Shown here piece after piece: positions 35,698 through 49,010 of a stretch of DNA of 64,000 nucleotides. Below the pieces are notes generated by a model that worked only from the letters and a program-made list of their open reading frames with translations, had not been told where the DNA came from and searched no databases. The translations under genes and the position numbers were made by a program. The DNA is from Sipunculus nudus (Eukaryota; Annelida; Sipuncula; Golfingiida; Sipunculidae), in NCBI GenBank assembly GCA_026874595.1, contig CM049306.1, positions 100,243,642 to 100,307,641 of the forward strand, written 5' to 3'. The first letter of the stretch is position 1, and each line of letters opens with the position of its first letter.

Positions 35698-37100
35698 GCT
35701 TTGTTTGTCCGTGTGCTGAAGGGTTGTCCAAAGAAACCAGGAAACTAAGTGAGAGCAATGGTCAACCAGCCCTGCCGGGCTTCATTAACTGTTGAGGCCT
35801 AGTGTCCGGCCCTCGAGAACATGATTTGACCGTACTTCCTGTCTTCGGCGTTGTCATGACTTCACACCTAATCATGAACGCCGTATATAAATCATTACAA
35901 TTCTTCCTGTTTAACAAAGGATGTTTCGTTCTGTCTTATTGTGACTTTCTTCCATATATGACACATTTGTTGCGTCCCAATGTAATATAGCCTATTACTA
36001 GATACTCCAATAGACGTGTCGTATTCAGTTTTAACATACGTATAACAAATGTTTGGTCCAACCTATCCATATATCAGGTTTCGCTTTACGATATAATTTT
36101 GATGTTAACTATGAAGTTATTATTATTCGAACGCATTTATGCGTTTGACATACAATATACTAGTAGATATTAGAGTCTAAATTGTTGCCGTGAGAATGAA
36201 TTCATTTTTTGTTAATATAGAAATATACTGCGGAAAGGTGAATTTGTAACGGCCATGTTAATGATATATGATGCCCGCGAGTACACATATTTGCCCGACC
36301 CCAGCTCATAAACCCTCGTGTTCACGATATCTTTCCCATCCAGCCCACATCTGTGATCTACTGGCAGTACCTATGTCCTTGAGTATTATCTAAATTTATA
36401 CAGCCGAAGTAAAACTTGAGATAAAGCCGACTCGACCGAAAGTTCAGTTAGTGCTGATTGATGGCTACCTTAAGACGTTCTACTGAAAATGGCAAGTCTT
36501 TCCTGAACCAGGGCTTTCCCGATATACAGCACCTTGAACTGATTGTGGAGGAACTGCTTATAGCTGCTTATATTTGGCATTAGTTTTAAGCAGGGAAATA
36601 GATGGGGATACCCCCAGATATTAAAGATGAAAAGCTGAAAAATATCCATCTTAATGGTCCAGAAAGAAAAAGAGGTTGCGGATCATAATGTACGTAACCC
36701 AGCGCATTGGCTGACTGAACAGTGATAAAGTCTACAGGAAGCACTTAATTGGGGATATACACAAGAGCCACAAGAATCATTAAATAATCCTTATGTTTAA
36801 TTTGAACATTTTAGTTTAAAGTCCAATGAAATATGATGTCATCGCCGAAGTTGGATAAGGAAGGGCTGCATTATTTGAAAGCGTTTTAATTTCAAATAAT
36901 GGCATGGTATCCTTTTTTCTGTAATAAATGTATATGTAGCATTATTTTAGCATTGTTCAACGGTACACCAAGAAGGCCGACATCATGAAGATAAGAGGAA
37001 CTAAAATTGCAGAGTTTCCTTGGATGATTTATATAAAATTTGCAGTATTTTTTTTATTTATACGGATCAATGTTTGAGTGGCAGTTCTTGGGGAGGTTCG
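35698..37100. other. Unassigned sequence
   Basis: A short frame at 35802-35990 has no motif. I see nothing else. Confidence 0.5.
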
Positions 37101-37104
37101 GAAA

Positions 37105-37140
37105 TGATGACGTCATTAATTGGCGGGGTCCGGACCCCGG
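37105..37140. promoter_or_regulatory. CRE palindrome beside a 14-bp GC palindrome
   Basis: TGACGTCA, the full cAMP-response element word, is at 37108-37115 inside AATGATGACGTCATT. Nine bases downstream the perfect palindrome GGGGTCCGGACCCC spans 37125-37138. Full CREs bind CREB/ATF dimers; use here is inference, since no promoter or exon is identified nearby. Confidence 0.35.
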
Positions 37141-37769
37141 ACAAGCCTGCCTAATCCTAACTAGCTGTCACTGTGCTAGTTACGACCTGCTATTTGCAAT
37201 GTACCTCACAGAAAATGTTTTCAAGGGGAATTGAATGTAGACCTGTCAATGGTGAATAGATGGGCAAGATTTGGAATGATTGATTCATATTATATTCAAT
37301 CAGCTTGTAACCCTGCCGGGTACCAATGGACTCATTATAGGGGGGAAGTTAGTGAGAGCAATTTCCCTCGCCAACATCGATCGGGCTTCATATGAATGCT
37401 TCAACTCTTTGATTTGTAACAGAAAACAGGTCTTTCTCTCAGGGATCGGCCGGACTGTTTTGCTCGGCAGTTTCTTTCTGCACAAAGCCCTTCCTCCAGT
37501 GAATTCGTTAATGCAACGTTTCTAGCACGGGGACATGGATATTGATTCAGATCAAATAAGGAATTTTCGGCTGAGTTATAGAAAGACGTCTCTTATAAAT
37601 CCATCCCGTCCCCGACCTGCATCGCTTCAGAAGCTACTTAATTCAATCCCGCCATCTGCCGGGAAATTTGGCAATCGACCACATACAAATCTCTAGAAAT
37701 GAAACCTTACACCCACCGATTGTGCTGAAATAGTTCGGTCTCGTACAAATCTGTCACGGAAACATTCAA

Positions 37770-37773
<4 letters not shown>
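37141..37773. other. Unassigned sequence
   Basis: A GC-richer stretch at 37280-37525 has opposing 61- and 81-codon frames with no recognisable family. Confidence 0.45.

Positions 37774-37830
<57 letters not shown>
37774..37830. repeat. (TA)n microsatellite
   Basis: Pure AT run. Its flanks do not match the hAT-like family. Confidence 0.97.
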
Positions 37831-37832
<2 letters not shown>

Positions 37833-38778
37833 CAATATGTTGCAATAACATACCGTGCAGTGGTGGCTAATTGATTGCTTACTACTCTATACCAAGACCA
37901 GCTCTTTTATCAAACCTCTGTATGTACTGCTATGAATAAAAAATTCAGCGGTATAATGTACGAGCCTATGTCAGGCTGGGCTTAATGTTATTTATGCAGG
38001 AAGTAAACGATTACATCCGGAGTTCCGAGCTCCCACTTAACATTTTACATGGTAGTGATGTATGTGACTTATATTCCGGTGAACATCATAAGGAAAGAAA
38101 TATCAACAATCTTTCATTGGTCAGACAATGCAGAATTTCCCCATAAAAGTGGTTTAGCAGAAGATAAACACTTAAAAGCTTCCTCATACAGTGTATAAAA
38201 AATGTAAATGTATGCATTATTTATTTATGTATAATGGTAAATGTATGCTCAAATGGTTAGACATAGTTTTCATTTCTCCTATGCAGAAACATTTTTTTTT
38301 GTGAAAGGTCTTCGGGGGCATATACCACATGTATCTGTATACACATATGGTTGTTTTTTCTTGCCAACGTGTACTAATATATTTCCACGAGTTAAATTTG
38401 CGCAGAAATAAATAAAAATTAGGAAGAATGATGAAATGCGTATCTTTCATGTGCGTAAAATACTTGTGTTAATTATTCCCATTTGATTTATTTATATTAT
38501 CTCTAATGTGGGTTTTTCTTTTGATGTTTCCCAAGCCAGTCAAGTTTTGCTAAAAAACAAACATAAGGTTTTGTTATGTAAAAGCTCAGTAGTTTTTCAT
38601 GTTAAAGTGGGTAAATTTTGATGAGGTTTTACAACATTTTGGTCTGAAAAAGCATTATAAGACTTTGAGTTTTTCATTAATGTGACATATTTTTATCAAT
38701 ATACAAGATTAAAAACTCAAATGTCAAGATGAAAACGGAAGAGTGGAATTCGTTTTTGTTAAGTGATGTTCAGTATAT

Positions 38779-38781
<3 letters not shown>
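37831..38781. other. Unassigned AT-rich sequence
   Basis: Nothing supported. Confidence 0.55.

Positions 38782-38821
<40 letters not shown>
38782..38821. repeat. (TA)n microsatellite
   Basis: Pure AT run, unrelated flanks. Confidence 0.97.
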
Positions 38822-38823
<2 letters not shown>

Positions 38824-38920
38824 TTAACATGTAACGTGTTACCAAATTAATATATCATGGAATGTCCCCGTATGGATAATTGACTTTATATGTAATATAA
38901 CCCGTTAGCATATAACTCCC

Positions 38921-39030
38921 GATCCGCACCAACTTCCGGACCTACACGACCTTCCGGATTGACCCCAATGTCAGGATCTGCACAAACTTCCGGTTTTTCA
39001 CCAACTTCCGGATCTACACCGACTTTTAAT
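38921..39030. repeat. Imperfect minisatellite with CTTCCGGA words
   Basis: Units of roughly 17 to 37 bp contain GATCTGCACCAACTTCCG-like sequence. CTTCCGG occurs at 38933, 38951, 38988 and 39005. CTTCCGG is also the complement of an ETS-type CCGGAAG core, so clustered binding is possible though unproven. Confidence 0.7.
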
Positions 39031-40593
39031 GGATGTTCCTGACCCGTTTCCAAATCGTAAACAAAATTTCATGGAAATGGGTCCAGTACTGTGAGTGTAA
39101 TTCTACTTACGTACTAGCTAATCCTAAAAAATGAACACCCACAGGCGGAAATATAACCCCATAAACAGAGGTAATATGACGTCGCAATGTGTTCACGTCG
39201 AGATATTATTACGGACCATCTCACAAACCCCTTGATAATACACATGTTATTGAAACAAGGCGTTCCACAACTAATAATGGTTGTACTTTATCTGCTGGAA
39301 ACGGGGTAATGCAATCACGTTAACCCATTTGTTCGAGTTAATCTGTCATGAAATTAAAATTCATGTAACCGAGAACACTGCCATTTCAAGATTTTTTAAA
39401 TCTCTCATCACTGTAACGACTTGAAAACAATTCTATTTAATGGCATAATATTTACTTTTCCGGGCCTTTCTTCTTTTATTAACTAACTTCATAGGATGGG
39501 AGCATATTCATCAATGGCTTTTATGCTCTGCTTAATGACACAAGTATCATTAAACGTTTATCTTTTAACGGTCAACATTCTGTTCGTATATTGTTTAATT
39601 ATTATTCTTAATTGTAACACACAAACTTCTATACCTTACCCTAATTGAAAATAAATGGGTGATATTTGAGAAATATGCTGAATATGAGAACAAAATGCCT
39701 GCGCGACCCCGACTGGATTATAAGGCTATAGATCACCAGAATTAATACTTAAAAGAACCCCAGCTGATATGACTGATAAGTTAAAATATATGTTTCCGTT
39801 TTTCACGTAAATCCAGACAAAGGAGAATTGTACAGCGGTTAAAGCCGGATGAAGACGAAGTGTCTTAGGATAAAGTAAAGCCTGCCATACCCGGAATAAG
39901 CCCGGGCATCTTTCAAAAGTTTCAGATCTGATGAAGAACAGAGTCCTCAATACATCTTCTGGTCATATGCCAACGCAATTAATCATGAAAGTAACTATTA
40001 ACTACTCAGCATTGTGAGTTATCCCGCGTGCATAATTCACAGAAATACTTTATTCTTTTCTTTTCGGGTCTCGAAATCTGAACAAACCTGCTCCCGGGCA
40101 ACTTATCCAATAAAATGGAAAATTAATTTACGTGCTGTCAGCCGTTAACTTTCTATTATATAGCATACGATCATCAATATTCTATATTTGGCTTTTTCGG
40201 GGTAATATTCTTTGATCTCTCAGCTATCTAATTTGGACATTGATAAAGAATACAGGAGACTGAATTGAATTGATACTTGCTAGCATAATATAATAAGCAT
40301 TCACTGTGTATGAGCCAATGTACCTGAACAAGCAACATACTCATGAACGTTAAACGCTCAACATCCTGTATGACATATCCGTTACACTGTTGTTGGTCCA
40401 CAGGAGACTTTCGACCAAAAGTAATAATATATATATTGTGTGCACGCCGCCGCATAGGACAGTTTCTGAAGAGTTCACATCCAAAACCCTAAATGCCGAG
40501 ATATATCCTTCAGAAATTACATGGCCACCGTTGTAACACAGCCAGGGTCTTGCCCGACTTTAGTTTTTACTATTCATCATGGCTGACTTACAG
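39031..40593. other. Unassigned AT-rich sequence
   Basis: No supported gene or repeat. Confidence 0.5.
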
Positions 40594-40726
40594 CGGACTG
40601 CAAATGACTGCAACGGTGACAAGACCACTCGCCAAAGATTTGCCCTGGCTTTGCAATATTGTGCAAACTCTCATCCCTCAAACACAGTCATACATGCACG
40701 TGCATGTGCAGTTTTACAGCTCCGAA
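40594..40726 (+). CDS. Candidate internal exon, unidentified protein
   Basis: A 133-bp segment lies between GACTTACAG (acceptor-like, T-rich upstream) and GTAAGT (consensus donor). It is GC-richer than its surroundings. In the frame ending at a codon boundary it reads TATVTRPLAKDLPWLCNIV and then MHVHVQFYSSE before the donor; entry would be after two codon bases. A second frame, with an ATG at 40579, is also open and would leave the donor in phase 1. Which frame is used, or whether either is, cannot be decided. No family is recognised and no partner exon is identified nearby. A chance frame with chance splice sites remains quite possible. Confidence 0.22.
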
Positions 40727-43700
40727 GTAAGTCATCTGGCAATTTTAGGCCATACGTGCTGAGGTATGAATGCAGCAACATTATCTTACTTTAAAAAAAT
40801 AGGTGAAAGAAATATTATCAGTCAGCGTGAAAGCATAAGTTGAATATGAAAACAATTTTATTAAACTGATTGAATTAAAACATATCTTCTTTCCTTAGCA
40901 TTATAACAATATCAAATATTTGTTTTGACGCTGTTCCCATCATGGATGAGATTTATTTGATCTTCATGGTAGGTGCTCTGAGAGTGTGTTTCATTTCGAC
41001 AAAAGGACTCTTGAAATATCGGTCGGAAACGAGGGATGATGAACTATTTCTGTAGCGTTATAATGGCGACACCGCCTTATCAGCTTTCGTCATTATTCAG
41101 ACCCTCAGGAATTTCCCAGTGCCTATAGATCCACACAAAGACGAAATCAAACACGCCCCTGAGTTATGTTGACAACTCCTCACATTAACCACCTGCAGAA
41201 ATTACCGGCAAATCTTGGCACAGGTAAAACTCTCAAAACGAGGCTGTTCTAATACCTTGGCCTTGTCTTGGGATGATTCTGGCTTGATTTCTATAATCTT
41301 GAAGCGAGGGCTGTATTTGCCTTACTGTTACAAGCGAGTGGTTATGATGCATTGATTGATAGGTCTTTATTATCCTCCATCACTAGAGAGCTCAATCACA
41401 CAATACCGCAAACACTCGTTCAACAACAGAATAATAATATTGTAACACTACAAATTAATAACATGATCGCAGTTATCCTTCTCAGAATTATTTTAAAGTC
41501 CACAAATAGATTAAAAAGAAACATATTATTTTTTATAGTGAGAAAAAAATCTATTTTCTCATGCAGTCTCTTATGAATGACAATTGCAACTTTGGTTTTC
41601 CTCACGTTTATACTGAGTCCTATCACGGAAACGAGCCGGTCTAGTCCTTTTGACTGTTTTACGCGGTATATTACATTATCATACACACACTTTCTCCGCA
41701 GATATCGTGTATCAGTTGATTGTTGACTGATAAGCTTGTTGTAAGGGTAACTGCCTCCATTTGAACGCTGACTTAACTAAGCACTCACTACATGTAAAGA
41801 ATTCCATTCAGCTTTCGGACTACGTAACAGAACCACACTGGTTTAATTGTTATATCAAGGAGGAACCCCTAAATTCGCACTCGTTTGTGTGAGAAATACC
41901 GCCGTGGGGCAGTCTTCCCATTACAATTTCAGAGCGTCTACTCTGGGTAAAGGTGCCAACCCGACCGTATAAAATCTCACCCGGCGGCAATTCGAACGAT
42001 TCAGTGTCTTTTTAACCTTGTGTTCTTCCTCTTGTCCACAGAAGCCGGTCCTGATTATCTTAATTACCTTTAAAAATTTTACGACCACAATGAAAAAAGT
42101 AAACCCGAAAAGTTATAACACAGAAAGAGTTGCAAAATGTGAATAGTGAGAGAGGGAGACACTTGTTTCATATAATAATACAGATCGCAACACTTATATT
42201 GGTGGTCGAACTTAATTATCCAACAAAATAATATACACTTTGTCCAGTCTGAATATGGTGTTAAATCTTTACAGAGTTAAGTGGTCATAAAGTCTACGTC
42301 GTAAAAAATGAAGTGCAGTGTGAAAGGAAGTTGTTTTCCAATGTTAAGTAAAGTCTTAATTACACGTCTCTAATCCGATTGTTTCATGTGTTGTTTTGGT
42401 TATATGTGTGTGAGTAAACAAAGTCCGCTTCTGTCTGTTTACCACAACAAGACTCTATGCGACACTGGGACAGGAGCAACCAAACGGTTTAAGGAAGAAA
42501 TATACGCAGATACAATTATATTTTAAGGGGAAAACACTGTATAAATGTATGTCCATGTATATGCAACATACCTGATGAATGAATAGGTTAATTAAACTGG
42601 TTCATTTTTCTTGTTGATGATAAAATTATATTTTAAAGATCATAAGCTTTCCTATTTATAATAATAAAATGCAGTTATAAGAATTTTGAACCCTTGTTTA
42701 TAATTTATAGATACCCGATAAAACGATCACGGTCCGGTTCTTTTTTTGTAATACTAATGTAGTTTAGTGAATCTGTGAGAGTGACGTTTTAATAAGACCT
42801 GGCTCCAAGGAGTCTTGTGTTATTCCAAAGAGGAGGGCTGGGGTTTCAGGCAATGATGGAACGCTTTTACATGATTAATAGCAAAACTATCCAAGTGTAA
42901 TTTGAGGGTATTAGATAATCACTGACATTGTTAACACCTAATGCTTGAATAATGAGTCACTGGAGGTTTCCATGAACAAGATAGTGTTTTTCCTCCGTGA
43001 TGGATGCGAGCACATTAACACTCTAGTAGCATCATTGTAGGACGCTGATGTTTCTAACATTCAAACCACACTTACAGTGTAATGGGCCGTCAACGCCGCA
43101 TTATTACTGCGCCGTTCAGGAAAATCAAATCCATACACGTTTGTCATCCACATGACAGTATCTGCAAATTGCTGCTTCCGGTGTGCTTTTGATTTTTTAT
43201 CTTGACGGTCCTTTTCCCGGTGAGCCTCATTCATCTTGTCTCTTTAGGAACCACCTGAATTTTATTTCTCAACACAAACAATTTTTTAACCAGAGCGTTT
43301 TTAACCTAAATTAAAGTATTAATGAAAATAGGTCCGAAAAATAAAGTTTGCCGATATACAAAGAAAACGTGCACATTTTGTAAAGAGTATCAAGCATATT
43401 AAAAGCATACTTAAAGCGATCATTAAACACAATACTGGACGACCTATTATAAAAATATACGACAACCTGAACCCCTTGCATCTGATTTTTACCATGAGAG
43501 TCTGAATACAAATAAAGTACTGCCAAGAGCAAAAAAAAAATAGTCCTTGTCAATTTAATCATGTCAACCGGGAACAACTACTAATCTGCATTTCCACTCG
43601 GAGAAAGGACCTGAACACCAGCAGCACAATTGGGCCACAGGGTTCCGGGGTGGCTTCGATAAAGGTGTCATCTACTTTCTCATTAATATTTGCATGGCGA

Positions 43701-44105
43701 TACGCTTTGTCCATCTCATTAGCGCCATCTGTATGTGACGACTGACACTCAGTGTTCGGGTCTGTGAAGTTTTGTTGTATCTCACATGATTAAAGTAAAC
43801 ATATCTTATATTTCACAGCCGGGTTAATGACGTAGAAGCTGATATGTATATAATGTCACTTGACACATTAAGTAAAAGGAAAAGGTCGGTTCAAACTATA
43901 TTTTGGAACATACGATATGCTGAATACCTTTGTACAGAGGCTGGTTTTATTATACTCATATACTAATTATATTGATTGGTAAACAGTCTGTCAAATTATA
44001 ACTCTACGAGTGTATTATCTTTCCGGAAAATATGACGTAAAACGTAACTGAATAGTATGACACCTGACAATGTGCAACATATTGCATGAAAATATGAACG
44101 TGTTC
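40727..44105. other. Unassigned sequence
   Basis: Short frames on both strands (for example 41352-41686) have no motifs. I see no RNA gene or mobile element. Confidence 0.5.
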
Positions 44106-44338
44106 TATTCATTGAAACATGTCGCAGAACACTTGAATCAAGAATTTTTTTTCTCAAAAATATACAACATGTTGCGTAACAACAACAAAAATGTCCTGGT
44201 GCGTGGCCGGCATTAGATCCTATTCAATGAAACATGTTGAAGAACACTTGAATCAAGAAATTTTTTTCACAAACATAAACAACTTGTTGCGTAACAACAA
44301 CAAAAAATGTCCTGGTGTGTGGCCGGCACTAGATCCTT
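44106..44338. repeat. 115-bp tandem duplication
   Basis: Two adjacent copies, 44106-44220 and 44221-44338. Each contains TTGAATCAAGAA, a T run, GTTGCGTAACAACAACAAAA, TGTCCTGGTG and GTGGCCGGC. They differ at several positions, so the event is not very recent. Confidence 0.95.
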
Positions 44339-46290
44339 GTTATTAAAACATTACACTTAATTATTTGTAGCATTGCACTAAATTATTTGTAAATTCTGCA
44401 TGACTGAGCAACAACTGACAAAAATAGCACACCCTATTCTAAATTTGAATAATTCGCGGAGAAAGTCATATTTTCGCTGTTCCCATCTTGATAAAGGTCA
44501 AGGCCACTTGCGTGTTTTAATTCCGGTTCTCCTTCATGCGTGATGTCGAAGCCGCCCACGTCTTGTGATGCTCACAACTGACTGACAGCTAATTAATTCA
44601 ACAATGATATCTTATGGATTTTTCCGCATCACGACCAAATTGAAGGCATGATTTAGAGCTTTCATGATCGATGAGGACCTGGGCACATAAACTCCAGACT
44701 AGTTTTGCCACTAAACTAAATTAAAATGATTAGCTTGTGATTCCTCATACGATCCGACCGATGACAGTTCCGGGATTCGCAGACCACAACTTCATCGAAA
44801 TGATCTACAAAAGGATTACATTTTGTAGTTTATATGGCCCATTAAGCTGGATTAAGGTTGCATGCATGAGGTTCTGGATATAATTTAGATACGGACCATG
44901 TCATTACACTATTACTAGTTTAAGTAAACAAGTAGTTTCAGTGAATTTAAGGAACAACAATACATGTCGCATATCATACATTCAGGCAAATGTATTAACA
45001 CTAGATTTAAAGAGAAATTTTATATGAAAGATATTTGGAAATATTACTTAAAAATACATATAACGACAATGGCGCATAGTTTCGGTATGATAATAATTAT
45101 ACATTTTTTAAAGAAACTTCCAGAATTTAAATTAAGTCAGCCAGAGCAAAAAATGATTAACATATTGTATGTATAAAAAATTAAGACTGTATACAGAAAA
45201 ACGAAAGTATTTGAAAGATAATATGTAAAAATTGAAGCTAAAAGGACATCACGATAAACGATGTTTTAGTTGTTTTTTGATGAAAGTCTTAGGTATATTT
45301 GACATTGACACACATACATGCTCTTGCAGGGGAAAATCAACTAAAAGCTGCAAATGTAGAATGACAGGCAGACTCCAGCAAGATAAAATACTTGTCCTGA
45401 GCTTTGTTTATTGTTATCAGGTTAAACGGACCCTGGTGATGCTCCCAGAAAAAAAACAGCAGAGATATAACATCAGATTTGGTTCATTGTTTTGTCTTAA
45501 GTAAAATTAACGGAAATAGGTATATCCGGATTTTTCCAGAACATTTGAAGAGGGTTAGCGTAAAACTGTATAACGATCCATAAATTTTTGGAGGATATAA
45601 AAATCAACATAATATATTTTTTTATATCATTTTTTAAAAGAAATATTCCTTTGTCCCTATGTAGAATCCGCCCATTCATATGCATCTGGTCTGCCACTCA
45701 CCAGGTGAAACCGGGTCACTGAAGCGAAGCAGTGTTTAAACATGAAAAGTGTGCACTTGACCACATAATGGATAAGGAGATAATGGTGGGGGGTTTTAGA
45801 CTCCGACTGCGGAATCTAGTTTGTTAAAAGAACACCTATCAGTTATAAAAATACCGGTTATTTCATGTTTCAATGACCCTGGAGATTACGGATTCTTAAA
45901 TAAAATATTTGTTTACCCCTGCCCCCTGGGTTTAAGTTATATGGCTTTGAAGTTTTTTTTTCACAGAACAGATAAATTGGATGAAGTATAAATCCATGGA
46001 CATAAAGGAAAGATATTTATGAATGTATGGAACTCAAAATATCTGTATATCCATAAAAGTGTTAAACGGGGGTCTTGAAACTGTTCGTTGTGTTAACAAA
46101 ACTGAAAATCCCTCGCTTTGAAAACGTAGTCATGTGGTCTTTGTTTTGAATTAAAAATCTTTACATCCCGTTGAAGGACGTGCTCGGATCAATTGGAATG
46201 AGAGTGAACCTGTGACTGCGAATTGCACAATACGCTCTCGGTCTATATTTTAGGTACTAGAATAAAGCATGTTAGAAGGTAATACAATTA
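44339..46290. other. Unassigned AT-rich sequence
   Basis: A frame at 45232-45504 contains a Cys-rich piece CSCRGKSTKSCKCRMTG after an acceptor-like CTCTTGCAG, but no recognised domain or donor supports it. Confidence 0.45.
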
Positions 46291-46345
46291 AATAATCGAT
46301 AATAATCGATTATCGGTCGTTTTTATTGTTCAATCATCGATTATG
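46291..46345. other. Cluster of ATCGAT palindromes
   Basis: ATCGAT or its close extension occurs repeatedly in 55 bp, including the palindrome ATAATCGATTAT and a further ATCGATTATG. The cluster can form small hairpins. Function is unknown. Confidence 0.6.
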
Positions 46346-47094
46346 ATTTTAAAACCAATTCCTACCACTAATTAGACTCTCGTGTAATTATACTTTGTTA
46401 TACGAGGTTTCCGCCCTGTTTCAATATATCTACTTTATATCTGTATTCCATTATATCTTCTCTGATCACCACAGGAAGTGCCATCTACTGGCATGATAAG
46501 GTAACCAGTCACGACATTACGCTGGATTATTCATATGCAACTGATCTATGACATTATTTTCATTACCTGAAAACTTCAGTAGTTTCCGAAAATGATTTCA
46601 AGGCTAGTTTTACGATATCCTTACATTCAGGCTACATACGCTTCCTAGAGATAAAATTCATTGGCTTTTCATCAACACTCACAATACATTAAATTATAAT
46701 GAGGAACCTACTTTAAAATGTAAACGCTCGGCTTGTGGATAACATAATATTCATGTCACACTGTATGTGTGTTTAATCATTAACAATTTTCTAAGATTTC
46801 ATAAAGTTTAGTTCTGAATTATTATTTTTATATGAATAATTTAAAAGATTATTAAGTATGTTAGACCTTGTGCCTTTTGACGTATAAATAGTACGAGGAA
46901 TAAATTAGTGCCTTAAATTTTATCACATAAAAACACGCGGTTATGATTTTCCAAGCCTACGTATATCAATCCCAGTGCCGGATTCTGACGGGCCATGTTC
47001 CATTAAATCTGAAACTTTCGTGTATGTAATCATGTCTGACGAATTTCAATCCACGTTACAGATTTGTTTAAAAAATTATCTTAAAGGGGGCAAT

Positions 47095-47395
47095 TCTGAT
47101 AACTGACGTCTATTAACTAAAGGAAATCCCTGTAAACTTTCATAAAATAGCCCCGGAAACGCCGATCGCACCTCACACAGGCTGTTCGTTCAATTTATAT
47201 TCACGTGTTTATAACATTCCTGGATACCGCAAAAAAATCCAAACGCCTTCAACTGGGTGATCTGGCAGCAATTCAAATCAGGGTTTTGCAAAGGGCATTT
47301 TCCAGCCAGTGACCATTCAACTTCCGCACATATGTAACCAACCCCCTTAGGTCATATGGATTTCCCGTTCGTCAGTATTGTAGGTAAATAAGCCC
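47095..47395 (+). repeat. Dispersed repeat pair, copy 1
   Basis: Colinear with 48675-48965 in the same orientation. Shared words are CTGACGT, ATCGCAC, GGCTGTTCGTT, ATAACATT, TTTGCAAAGGGC, AGTGACC, TTCAACTTCCGCACATATG and AACCAACC. Insertions and substitutions are frequent. No termini, target duplication or coding sequence were identified, so the class is unknown. Confidence 0.8.
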
Positions 47396-48674
47396 CTATA
47401 TCTGTCACATTTATAAGAACCCTTTTGAAACGTTTGGTAATATGTAAGGAGAGTTAAAGCTAGAACCACATAAGTTCTATAAAAAGTGTCGGTGAATATC
47501 TGACTTTAATCGTTTAAATTTCATCAAATACCTTTCCGGCAGTTGTCTTTCTTTATCTAATCCGTCATTGCTGCAGATCCTTAACAATTTAATTCTAAAC
47601 ACCGAGACATTTAATACAAAACCTGCGGAAGTGACATTTCTATTACATAAGAAGACTAATTTAAAAAAGATACCATAAATTTCCCCTTCACTTCAAACCA
47701 TTATAGTAACCATACTTTATTTTCCTTCTGAGAAAGTTTCTCGGTTTTGTCCATTTAATGATGACCACCAAATCATTAATACCTGAATAGAGTTATAATA
47801 GTGGTAGTGTGAAAGGCCTTGACCTTTCAGTCCTGCGGGTCAGGTGCCAGTTGACTGATTTCCTCTACTGCCAGCAACAGCTGCTGATGTTATTAAAAGC
47901 TCATAACAGCTCAGCCCTATTTGCTTGAGACGATTAAAAAGTAATGGCACATATTTTTTCTTTGCGTCAGTACATGACCTGGAAAAAGTACAGATTGGTC
48001 AAATTACAAATTGCTGCATGTTTAAATGTAGGTGCATTTGTTTAATTTTAACGTGTATCAATCAAATATGTTTTCGTATTTCCTTTCTTTAAATTAGCTC
48101 AAAAGAAAAATTATATCATTTGATGAACCAATATGCGTCGAGGAAATGAGACATGTTGGGTAAAGACGCGAAAATAGCAAGGGTTGTTTGAGGTCTAGCG
48201 CTTTAAAGTCAGAAAAGGGAACTTTGCACCTTGGCGGTTCACTAAAGACAGGAACTACAAGAAGAGTTCTTTGAGAGAGGAATAAGGTCACCGGTACCAA
48301 TTTGTTTCAGGTTATACCCTTAGAAAACGGGAAGCCAGGAGTTTCTTTTAAGGCTCAGATCAAGTCAAGCTGGAAATATTTAAAGACATCGTTACCAGTT
48401 TTTCGAGACTCAGATATTTGAATATCTCTTACGTTAATTCCCTATGGAATTTTCAAGCGCAGGAACTATATTACAGTGCCACTGAATCGTTGAATTGCTA
48501 AACCTATGGTTATTATTCTGTGGTGAAGATATCTATATATGTGTCGAAATTATAAGTAAAATAGCTCATGTAAAACAAAACATAAAAACCCCTCACCCCA
48601 GCTAAGACATAAATGCAAACGGCAGACATATTCATACTTTCAATTAAAGGGTTGGTGAAAAAACTTAAAGAGGC
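47396..48674. other. Unassigned sequence
   Basis: Nothing supported between the two repeat copies. Confidence 0.5.
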
Positions 48675-48965
48675 CTATAAACCGATATCTGACGTTTATT
48701 TATTAAAGATAATACCTTGAAATTTTACTAAAAAGGTGATCCCATCGCACGCGGGCTGTTCGTTTTGTTTATATACACATGTCTATAACATTTGTTAGGT
48801 CCGACAAAAATAATCCAAGCACATTCAATATTCATCAAGGACTTCTGGCGGCTAGCCAGACGAACCGGAGATTTGCAAAGGGCGTTTTGCAACTAGTGAC
48901 CTTTCAACTTCCGCACATATGCAACCAACCACCTCAGGTATTTGTCAACACTGCTATATTTACTG
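48675..48965 (+). repeat. Dispersed repeat pair, copy 2
   Basis: Diverged copy of 47095-47395, displaced by about 1.58 kb. A 65-codon frame within it at 48779-48976 is not conserved in the partner and is not called. Confidence 0.8.
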
Positions 48966-49010
48966 ACAGGCAGTAGATAAAAGAATTCATATCTCCATGA
49001 GCAAGCGTTA

